This document shows, in pieces, positions 7,153 through 13,845 of a DNA stretch of 64,000 bases. A program made the position numbers and the translations under genes. Below the pieces are notes generated by a model. It was not told the origin of the DNA and did not search any database. It saw only the letters and a list, made by a program, of their open reading frames with translations. The stretch spans positions 124,001 through 188,000 of the forward strand of contig UCCS01000006.1 in the NCBI GenBank assembly GCA_900470965.1. The letters are read 5' to 3'. This DNA is from Hyphomicrobiales bacterium. Its GTDB lineage: Bacteria > Pseudomonadota > Alphaproteobacteria > Rhizobiales > Rhizobiaceae. How positions within the stretch are numbered: position 1 is the stretch's first letter; every line of letters begins with the position of its first letter.

Positions 7153-8709
7153 ATGGCCCATCCCATGGATATGCAACTTGCCCCCGCCCCGCTCGTAACG
7201 GATCCCCGTCGGCGGCTCATCCTCTTCTTCTTCCTGATGACCGCTATGTTCATGGCGACGTTGGATAACCAGATCGTCTCCACGGCACTGCCGACCATCG
7301 TCGGCGAGTTCGGTCATCTGGACCGCTTCGGCTGGATCGGTTCGGCCTATCTGCTGGCGCTCAGCGCCGTGATGCCGCTCTATGGCAAGCTCGGCGATCT
7401 CTTCGGACGCAAATATGTGATGATGACGGCAATCGCGATCTTCACGGTGGGCTCCGCCGTCTGCGGTCTCGCCGTCTCGATGAACACGCTGATTGCCGCC
7501 CGCGTGCTGCAGGGCTTCGGCGGCGGCGGCATCATGGTTTCGATTTTCGCCGTCAATGCCGACCTCTTCGAGCCGCGCGAACGCGCCCGCTACCAGAGCT
7601 ATTCCAGCCTCGTACTGATGGCCTCCGGCGCCATCGGCCCGGTCCTTGGCGGCACGATGAGCGATCTCTTCGGCTGGCGCTCGATCTTCCTCGTCAACGT
7701 GCCGATCGGCTTCATCGTGCTTACCGGCCTCGCCTTCATGCTGCCCTACCGCAAGCCGCATCGCCGGCCGAAGATCGATTATGCCGGCGCACTCCTGCTG
7801 GCGCTGACAACAACCAGCATCGTGCTTGCGACCGACAGCAGCGAGCTTTTCGGTGCGCTGATCTCGCCGCAGAGCATCGGCATAATCGCCTTCGGCGTGG
7901 TTTGCGCCATCACCTGGGTTTTCGTCGAACGTCGCGCGCCGGAACCGATCGTGCCGCTGCCGCTGTTCCGCAATTCCACGTTCAGCCTGCTGCTGGTGAT
8001 CTCCATCATGGGCGGCGCAATCGCCATCGGCATGGTCAACTACCTCGCGCTGTTCCTTCAGACGACGACAGGCCTTTCGCCGTCGGGCGCCGGTCTGCTC
8101 TTCATTCTGCTGACAGGCGGTCTCGTCTGCGGCTCCCTGAATGCCGGCCGCATCATTTCGAAGACAGGCCGCTACAAGCCCTTCGCAATTGCCAGCCTCA
8201 CCTGCAGCGCCATCGCTTTTGCACTGATCTCACAGGTTCACGCTGGCACACCGATTGCCTTCATCGGCGCGATCATGCTGCTGCACGGCGTCGGTATCGG
8301 CCTTGCCCAGCAGGTTCCGGTCATCGGCGTTCAGAATGCCGCACCGGCCCGCGATGTGGGTGCTGCAACCGGCTCGGTCACGCTGTCGCGTATGGGCGGC
8401 GCCTCGATTGCCATCTCCATCTACGGTGCAATCATTGCATCGCAGCTCGGCAGGCTCGGCTCCTCCATCCCAGGGGTGGCCAATATCGAGGAGCTGACGC
8501 CGAAAATGATGGCAGCACTTCCCGAGGCCAGCCGTCAGGCGGTGGCTAATGCTTATGCCTCCGCCTTCTCGCCGCTGTTCATGACCTCCTGCGGCATCGC
8601 TTTGATCGGTCTGATCGCCGCCATCATGCTGAAGCCGGTGCAGCTCCCCCGCGCCGGCGAACAGAAGACCAGCCAGACCACCGCCGCCGCCGCCCAAGCC
8701 GCGGAGTAA
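7153..8709 (+). CDS. MFS multidrug exporter, DHA2 (14-helix) family
   Basis: A 518-aa inner-membrane antiporter of the EmrB/QacA type that exports toxic compounds using proton motive force. Motif D1 (LDNQIVSTALPTIV, 37-50) and motif A (GKLGDLFGRK, 78-87) are intact, and motif C appears in helix 5 (ASGAIGPVLGG). About 14 hydrophobic stretches are present, including the pair around residues 210-260 that separates the two halves in DHA2 proteins. It is divergent from a MarR gene and sits under a MarR-like operator, so it is probably induced by its own substrates. No adaptor (EmrA) gene is next to it. Confidence 0.93.
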   Translation: MAHPMDMQLAPAPLVTDPRRRLILFFFLMTAMFMATLDNQIVSTALPTIVGEFGHLDRFGWIGSAYLLALSAVMPLYGKLGDLFGRKYVMMTAIAIFTVGSAVCGLAVSMNTLIAARVLQGFGGGGIMVSIFAVNADLFEPRERARYQSYSSLVLMASGAIGPVLGGTMSDLFGWRSIFLVNVPIGFIVLTGLAFMLPYRKPHRRPKIDYAGALLLALTTTSIVLATDSSELFGALISPQSIGIIAFGVVCAITWVFVERRAPEPIVPLPLFRNSTFSLLLVISIMGGAIAIGMVNYLALFLQTTTGLSPSGAGLLFILLTGGLVCGSLNAGRIISKTGRYKPFAIASLTCSAIAFALISQVHAGTPIAFIGAIMLLHGVGIGLAQQVPVIGVQNAAPARDVGAATGSVTLSRMGGASIAISIYGAIIASQLGRLGSSIPGVANIEELTPKMMAALPEASRQAVANAYASAFSPLFMTSCGIALIGLIAAIMLKPVQLPRAGEQKTSQTTAAAAQAAE

Positions 8710-8718
8710 GCACAGAGC

Positions 8719-8733
8719 GCGCGGCCTCCGCGC
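8719..8733 (+). terminator. Possible terminator of the MFS gene
   Basis: GCGCGG-CCT-CCGCGC forms a perfect six-pair hairpin ten bases past the stop codon. It can be extended by GAG/CTC with one bulge. The bases that follow (CTCTTCAATTTA) are only mildly T-rich. Confidence 0.35.
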
Positions 8734-8739
8734 CTCTTC

Positions 8740-9118
8740 AATTTAGTCGGCTCGAAAACACGACTATTAATTGTATTATTCGCGCGAATGTTACGCGTGC
8801 CCGCATCGGTCGCCGTACTGGCCGATTTTTTCCGCAGTGCAGCCGGAATCTGCACTTGCGATGGAACTTTCGCCATAATTTCATCGGAGCGAGAAGTGCC
8901 TCGACAGGCGGGGCATTGCCGAAATGCAACGGCGCCACATTTAGATAGAGTCTCGCTATGCAACCCACGCGGAAATCGGCTACAGCAAAGACTTGGATCG
9001 GCCGATTGTGCAGCGCGAGAACCGAGGCGGAAGCCTATTGAATTTTTCTGGCAACGGCCGGCCCGAAGATGCGGCAGACCGGCGACTTAAAATGGTGCGG
9101 AGAGACAGACTGGACAGC
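8740..9118. other. Intergenic stretch without a convincing gene
   Basis: About 380 bases between the MFS exporter and the M48 protease. Short open frames exist on both strands (for example 8738-8968 on the minus strand) but none has a family-like sequence or a good ribosome-binding site. It presumably carries the promoter and leader of the protease gene; I could not pick a clear promoter. Confidence 0.5.
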
Positions 9119-10636
9119 ATGACGACGTGGACATCGCCCGCGCTTTCCAGTGATGCCTTTTTCGCGCCGCGCCGTTGGGCGCGTCGTTTCCTGCTGCTGT
9201 CGGCCTGCGCCGTCGCGCTGAACGGCTGCGAGTCGTTGATCCAGCAATCCTATCAGCCGACCGTGGGCCCTTCGTCCAATCCGCAAATCGTCGATGAAGT
9301 GCAGAAGAACGACCCGCGCGCCGCCATGGGCGCCCGCGAGCATCCGCGCATCGTTGCAAGTTATGGCGGCGAGTATAAGGACGCCAAGACCGAACGCCTC
9401 GTTGCCCGCATCGCCGGCGCGCTGACGGCCGTCTCCGAAAATCCGAGCCAATCCTACCGCATCACCATCCTGAACTCGCCCGCTATCAACGCCTTCGCGC
9501 TGCCGGGCGGCTATCTCTATGTCACCCGCGGCCTGTTGGCGCTCGCCAACGATGCCTCGGAAGTCGCGGCCGTGCTGTCACACGAGATGGGCCACGTCAC
9601 CGCAAACCATGGCATCGAGCGGCAGAAGCGTGAAGAGGCGGAAGTCATTGCCAGCCGTGTCGTCGCCGAAGTGCTGTCGAGCGATATAGCCGGCAAACAG
9701 GCGCTGGCCCGCGGCAAGCTGCGTCTGGCCGCCTTCTCTCGTCAGCAGGAACTGCAGGCCGACGTCATCGGCGTACGCATGCTCGGTGAAGCCGGCTATG
9801 ATCCTTATGCCGCAGCCCGTTTCCTCGACTCCATGGCCGCTTACAGCCGCTTCATGTCGGTCGATCCCGAGGCCGACCAGAGCCTAGACTTCCTGTCGAG
9901 CCATCCGAATTCCGCCCAGCGCATCGAGCTTGCCCGCACCCACGCTCGCGCCTTCGGCCAGGAAGGCTCCGTCGGCGATAAAGGCCGTGACTACTATCTC
10001 GATGGCATCGACGGCCTCCTCTACGGCGACAGCCCGGAAGAGGGCTATGTACGCGGCCAGACCTTCCTGCACGGCGGCCTCGGCATCCGCTTCGACGTGC
10101 CGCCCGACTTCAGCATCGACAACAAGGTCGAAGCCGTCATGGCAACCGGCCCGAACGATATCGCCATCCGCTTTGACGGCGTGGCCGACAACCAGAACCA
10201 GAGCCTGACGAATTACATTTCCAGTGGCTGGGTTACCGGCCTCGATCCCTCGACCATCCAGCCGATCAACGTCAATGGCATGGAGGCTGCGACCGCGCGC
10301 GCCACTGCCGACCGCTGGGACTTCGATGTCACGGTCATCAGAAACAACAATCAGATCTTCCGCTTCCTGACGGCGGTGCCGAAAGGCAACCCGTCGCTGG
10401 AGCCGACGGCAGACGTTCTGCGCGCAAGCTTCCGCCGTATGACGTCGGACGAAGCCGCTTCGCTGAAGCCGCTGCGCGTGCGGGTGGTCACAGTCCGCCC
10501 TGGCGAGAACATCACCACGCTCGCTTCCCGCATGATGGGTACCGATCGCAAGCTCGATCTCTTCAAACTGATCAACGCCCTGCCGACGGGCGCTGCCGTT
10601 TCTCCCGGCGACCGCGTGAAGATTATCTCCGAATAA
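9119..10636 (+). CDS. M48-family metalloprotease lipoprotein
   Basis: A 505-aa periplasmic, membrane-anchored zinc protease. With the ATG at 9119 the N-terminus is a lipoprotein signal ending ALNGC (Cys about 37). The zinc site is HEMGH (about 155-159) with a downstream glutamate in QELQADVIG, as in BepA/Loi-type M48 proteases that clear misfolded outer-membrane proteins. The last 50 residues (RVVTVRPGENITTLASRM to SPGDRVKIISE) look like a LysM-type peptidoglycan-binding tail. An ATG at 9092 and a frame back to 8993 are possible longer starts; 9119 is preferred for the GGA just upstream and the shorter leader. Confidence 0.9.
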   Translation: MTTWTSPALSSDAFFAPRRWARRFLLLSACAVALNGCESLIQQSYQPTVGPSSNPQIVDEVQKNDPRAAMGAREHPRIVASYGGEYKDAKTERLVARIAGALTAVSENPSQSYRITILNSPAINAFALPGGYLYVTRGLLALANDASEVAAVLSHEMGHVTANHGIERQKREEAEVIASRVVAEVLSSDIAGKQALARGKLRLAAFSRQQELQADVIGVRMLGEAGYDPYAAARFLDSMAAYSRFMSVDPEADQSLDFLSSHPNSAQRIELARTHARAFGQEGSVGDKGRDYYLDGIDGLLYGDSPEEGYVRGQTFLHGGLGIRFDVPPDFSIDNKVEAVMATGPNDIAIRFDGVADNQNQSLTNYISSGWVTGLDPSTIQPINVNGMEAATARATADRWDFDVTVIRNNNQIFRFLTAVPKGNPSLEPTADVLRASFRRMTSDEAASLKPLRVRVVTVRPGENITTLASRMMGTDRKLDLFKLINALPTGAAVSPGDRVKIISE

Positions 10637-10641
10637 AAGAA

Positions 10642-10661
10642 GGCCCGGCTTATGCCGGGCC
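10642..10661 (-). terminator. Intrinsic terminator of rpoH2
   Basis: GGCCCGGC and GCCGGGCC pair perfectly around TTAT. Read on the minus strand the hairpin is followed by TTCTTTTATT, a good U-tract. It ends rpoH2 transcription 30 bases past the stop codon and lies against the stop of the convergent M48 gene. Confidence 0.8.
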
Positions 10662-10690
10662 AGTCTGTGCTGCTGGGGAGTAATTCCTTG

Positions 10691-11554
10691 TCAGGCATAG
10701 GCTGCCATGTGCGGATCGGCGCTGACGAGCGCCGTACGAAGCTTTTCCATCGCCCGGCTTTCGATCTGGCGCACGCGCTCTTTGGAAATGCCGAGGTCGG
10801 CGCCGAGCTCTTCGAGTGTTGCCCCGTCTTCGGCCAGCCGGCGCGCGCTGATGATCTTCATTTCACGCTCGTTGAGATGCTTGAGGGCAGAGGCAAGCCA
10901 GACGCGACGGCGTTCGCCGTCGATCATGTTCGAGACCTGCTCATCCGGCAGCGGTTCGTCGCTGACGAGGAAATCCATCTTTTCTGCACTGTCGGCATCA
11001 CCCGATACGGAAGGCGCCTGCAACGAGGCGTCGTTGCCGGAAAGGCGCGCATCCATGGTCTGCACGTCGGCAAGGCTGACACCGAGGGCAGCGGCGATTT
11101 CCTGATGAATGGATTGCAGTGTCAGCTGCGTATCGCCCTTGGCCAGCTTGGCGCGCAGGCGCCGCAGATTGAAGAACAGTGCCTTCTGGGCCGAACTCGT
11201 TCCGCCGCGCACGATCGACCAATTGCGCAGGATATAGTCCTGGATCGAGGCGCGGATCCACCAGCTTGCATACGTGGAAAAGCGCACATCGCGCGCCGGT
11301 TCGAACCGAGCCGCGGCCTCCAGAAGCCCGACATAGCCTTCCTGCACGAGATCGCTCATCGGCAGGCCGAAATTACGGAACTTGCCTGCCATGGAAATGA
11401 CGAGGCGCATATGCGCCATGGCAATCTGGTTGCGGGCGCCGCGGTCTTCATGATCTTTCCAGCGAATGGCCAGATTATGCTCTTCTTCACGGGCAAGATA
11501 GGGAGCCGCCATTGCTATTTTGATCATGCGCCGATCTGCAGACATGTTCTTCAT
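10691..11554 (-). CDS. rpoH2: RNA polymerase sigma factor RpoH2 (sigma-32 family)
   Basis: A 287-aa heat-shock-type sigma factor. Region 2 (about 47-116) contains FSTYASWWIRASIQDYILR. The RpoH box, the RpoH-specific interaction segment, reads QKALFFNLRRL (123-133), and region 4 carries the helix-turn-helix TLEELGADLGISKERVRQIE. The divergent N-terminus (MIKIAMAAPYLAREEEH) fits the second rhizobial paralogue, RpoH2, rather than RpoH1. In Sinorhizobium, RpoH2 acts below the general-stress sigma factor RpoE2. Here a well-formed EcfG-type promoter lies about 300 bases upstream, separated by a structured leader. The start has AGGAG seven bases upstream. Confidence 0.93.
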   Translation of the reverse strand: MKNMSADRRMIKIAMAAPYLAREEEHNLAIRWKDHEDRGARNQIAMAHMRLVISMAGKFRNFGLPMSDLVQEGYVGLLEAAARFEPARDVRFSTYASWWIRASIQDYILRNWSIVRGGTSSAQKALFFNLRRLRAKLAKGDTQLTLQSIHQEIAAALGVSLADVQTMDARLSGNDASLQAPSVSGDADSAEKMDFLVSDEPLPDEQVSNMIDGERRRVWLASALKHLNEREMKIISARRLAEDGATLEELGADLGISKERVRQIESRAMEKLRTALVSADPHMAAYA

Positions 11555-11654
11555 ATCGCTCTCCTAAATGGGCCACGTGCCTAAAAATGAACAAGCAAAC
11601 ATCCTTCCCGGAACATCGCTGCGCCGGAGCAAACTAGGGTCTTGAATGCATAAA

Positions 11655-11685
11655 GGCCTCCTCCTGGACTTTTCAGGAGGAGGCC
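11655..11685 (-). terminator. Strong hairpin between the 23-codon ORF and rpoH2
   Basis: Arms GGCCTCCTCCTG (11655-11666) and CAGGAGGAGGCC (11674-11685) pair perfectly around seven bases. On the minus strand it is followed by TTTATGCATT, a short U-run, so it may be a leaky terminator or attenuator. One arm contains a perfect Shine-Dalgarno-like AGGAGG and the other an anti-Shine-Dalgarno. Confidence 0.55.
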
Positions 11686-11695
11686 CTATCTCTCG

Positions 11696-11767
11696 TCATG
11701 TGCCGTCAAGACGGCAGGGTTGGATCTGTTTCTTGAGATTGCCGGAAAGGCAAATTCTGGAAATCAT
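11696..11767 (-). CDS. 23-codon ORF in the rpoH2 leader
   Basis: This is a tiny ORF encoding MISRICLSGNLKKQIQPCRL plus DGT (23 aa). It starts with ATG preceded by GAGGAG at a six-base spacing, which is among the best ribosome-binding sites in this window. The stop codon is ten bases before the strong hairpin. No family is recognised. It has two cysteines and three basic residues and no signal or membrane segment. Position and ribosome-binding site suggest either a leader peptide governing the hairpin or a small stress protein. Coding status is unproven because the ORF is so short. Confidence 0.4.
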   Translation of the reverse strand: MISRICLSGNLKKQIQPCRLDGT

Positions 11768-11854
11768 GATCCGCTCCTCATCGAACGTTGACAGCTTCGG
11801 CGGAAGTCAAACCGAGCTTTATGGGCTCCGGTCATGTCCGCACTACTGTCTATC

Positions 11855-11879
11855 AACGTCGTAGCGGCGAAAAAGTTCC
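11855..11879 (-). promoter_or_regulatory. EcfG/RpoE2-type general stress promoter
   Basis: On the minus strand GGAAC (11879-11875) and CGTT (11858-11855) are separated by exactly 16 bases, a perfect match to the alphaproteobacterial general-stress promoter (GGAAC-N16/17-CGTT). It starts directly beside the carD terminator and points towards the 23-codon ORF and rpoH2. Confidence 0.65.
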
Positions 11880-11882
11880 AAT

Positions 11883-11912
11883 AAAAAACCCGGCACCAAG
11901 GCCGGGTTTTTT
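11883..11912. terminator. Bidirectional intrinsic terminator after carD
   Basis: A perfect 12-bp stem (AAAAAACCCGGC with its complement) around ACCAAG. It has A-runs on one side and T-runs on the other, so it can work in both directions. It lies 22 bases past the carD stop. Confidence 0.85.
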
Positions 11913-11934
11913 CATCAGCAAAAACAATGCGCTA

Positions 11935-12507
11935 TTAAGCGGCTTCGTCCTGCGAGTCGTCTTCTTCGATTACCTTGCCACGCTTCGGACCCTTGTTGAG
12001 ATTGGTCTCGACGAGGCGAACTGCTTCGGTTTCAGACATTTTGTTGACGGCAGCGATTTCGCGAGCCATGCGGTCGAGAGCAGCCTCATAGAGCTGACGC
12101 TCGGAATAGGACTGTTCCGGCTGGTTCTCGGCACGATAAAGATCGCGAACGACCTCTGCGATGGAAATCAGGTCGCCGGAATTGATCTTGGCATCATATT
12201 CCTGGGCGCGACGGGACCACATGGTGCGCTTGACGCGAGCCTTGCCCTGCACGACCTTGAGGGCGCGCTCGACGAAATCGGTCTCGGAAAGCTTGCGCAT
12301 GCCAATGCTCATGGCCTTCGCGACCGGAACCTTCAGCCGCATCTTGTCCTTTTCGAAATCGATGACGAAAAGTTCAAGCTTCATGCCGGCAACTTCTTGC
12401 TCTTCGATAGCCGTGATGGTACCGACGCCATGTGCGGGGTACACGATCGATTCACCAGTCTTGAAGCCGTGACGTGCGGTAGAAGGTTTTTTCTGCTGGA
12501 TGGTCAT
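11935..12507 (-). CDS. carD: CarD-family transcriptional regulator
   Basis: A 190-aa RNA polymerase-binding regulator. The N-terminal domain (HGFKTGESIVYPAHGVGTITAI) is the CarD/Mfd-type Tudor fold that contacts the beta subunit. The helical C-terminus (KRTMWSRRAQEYDAKINSGD) carries the tryptophan that supports open-complex formation. CarD proteins stabilise open complexes at rRNA and other promoters and affect growth and stress responses. The ATG at 12507 is used; a TTG nine bases upstream, closer to GGGAG, would add MIR. It is alone in its unit, ended by the terminator at 11883-11912. Confidence 0.92.
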   Translation of the reverse strand: MTIQQKKPSTARHGFKTGESIVYPAHGVGTITAIEEQEVAGMKLELFVIDFEKDKMRLKVPVAKAMSIGMRKLSETDFVERALKVVQGKARVKRTMWSRRAQEYDAKINSGDLISIAEVVRDLYRAENQPEQSYSERQLYEAALDRMAREIAAVNKMSETEAVRLVETNLNKGPKRGKVIEEDDSQDEAA

Positions 12508-12904
12508 TCTAATCAAAAACTCCCTGTTACGCTACCGGCGGCGGCCGGAGCCGGGTCAGTCAGGCCCGGATGAGACGGTTAAATCCGTCGGGTGACTTCA
12601 CTCTGGTTCCACCAGACAGAAGCAAAAGGTATCCTTGCGCGCGATCTTGGGATCCGACAGCTCAAGTTATTGATATGTCACGGAAACCGCGTACGGATTT
12701 GTTTTACTTTCGTGATGGTTTTGGGCATGCGTCATGCCACAAATGGAACAGTGTGGTGAACGTATCACAAAAATATGAGGAAATCAATAATTTGCTTAAC
12801 GTGAGTCATGTGGGCAACACATAGCCCCCATGTGACTCACGCGTAATTTGAAACGTTTAACCTGCGGCTGAACCCGGTTTCATCGGCACCGCACGTCGAA
12901 ATTT
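12508..12904. other. carD-fdxA intergenic region
   Basis: A 397-base gap upstream of carD and downstream of fdxA, AT-richer than its surroundings. It holds the presumed carD promoter and leader and a 40-bp dyad (12801-12840). An 84-codon frame on the plus strand (12570-12824) has no coding character. No RNA gene was recognised. Confidence 0.5.
12801..12840. repeat. 40-bp imperfect dyad
   Basis: GTGAGTCATGTGGG and CCCATGTGACTCAC pair at 12 of 14 positions around a 12-base centre. There is no T-tract on either side, so an operator or RNA structure is more likely than a terminator for fdxA. Confidence 0.5.
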
Positions 12905-13243
<339 letters not shown>

Positions 13244-13438
13244 GAAGAACTCCAGGATTTCCACGCGGGCGGGGCCGGGCAACCTGGAACGTCGCGCCTG
13301 TCCCCTAAGCCGGAGAGAAAGCGTGGACAGGCTTGGGAGGCAAGCACGCTACCCGGCAGGTTGTGTGTCACGTATCGGCTTTACAGCAGGATTTCAAGGA
13401 CAAACGATCTTCGAAAAGCTGCCGGCAGGAAGAGTTTT

Positions 13439-13843
13439 CTAATCCTCATCCGACATCAGCCTGTCGATTGCGCGCCGCTCCTTTTTCGTCGGTCTTCCGG
13501 AGCCAGTGGCCCGAATAGCCTGCTCATAGGGTGTGAGGCGTTTTGCCACATCCGGAGGCGGCGACAGATCCTCATAGAGCAGCTTCGCCTCCTCATAGGG
13601 TCCGCGCCGCTCGCCAGGCAGCCGGACAACGAGAATGACATCCCGCCGCTCCAGCCTCAGCTCAACGCGATCGCCCACCTTGACCATCTGGCTCGGCTGC
13701 GCACAGCGTGCGCCATTGATGCTGACGTGACCGGATTGGATATGGCTCTGCGCCAGCGAGCGCGATTTCACCATGCGTGCGAAGAACAGCCATTTGTCGA
13801 TGCGCTGGCGCGAACCGCTCCCTGGCTGTGTCTCTCCACTCAT
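13439..13843 (-). CDS. S4-domain RNA-binding protein, Hsp15-like
   Basis: A 134-aa protein with an N-terminal S4 RNA-binding domain (QRIDKWLFFARMVKSRSLAQ, then HVSINGARCAQPSQMVKVGD) and a basic C-terminus (GRPTKKERRAIDRL). It resembles Hsp15 (HslR), which binds stalled 50S subunits carrying nascent chains and helps recycle them. Its ATG comes two bases after the stop codon of the Suv3-like helicase, so the two RNA-handling proteins are almost certainly co-expressed and translationally coupled. Confidence 0.9.
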   Translation of the reverse strand: MSGETQPGSGSRQRIDKWLFFARMVKSRSLAQSHIQSGHVSINGARCAQPSQMVKVGDRVELRLERRDVILVVRLPGERRGPYEEAKLLYEDLSPPPDVAKRLTPYEQAIRATGSGRPTKKERRAIDRLMSDED

Positions 13844-13845
13844 GA

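Larger units (their letters stand above)
11655..11848 (-). ncRNA. Structured leader or small RNA upstream of rpoH2
   Basis: The predicted transcript starts near 11848, from the EcfG-type promoter at 11855-11879. It carries three hairpins: TTGCC/GGCAA (11739-11753), TGCCGTC/GACGGCA (11701-11716), and a perfect 12-pair stem (11655-11685). It also holds a 23-codon ORF with a strong Shine-Dalgarno. It could be a free small RNA or mRNA, or the 5' leader of rpoH2. The RNA itself is inferred; the elements are seen. Confidence 0.5.

Noticed and set aside
8738..8968. 76-codon minus-strand ORF upstream of the M48 gene
   Set aside because: Arg-rich, no ribosome-binding site, no resemblance to any family.
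11555..11640. EcfG or sigma-70 promoter immediately upstream of rpoH2
   Set aside because: GGAAG and TTGCTT words occur but without a partner at the right spacing; the site at 11855-11879 is much better.
12570..12824. 84-codon plus-strand ORF between carD and fdxA
   Set aside because: No ribosome-binding site, no protein-like pattern, and it overlaps the presumed carD promoter region.
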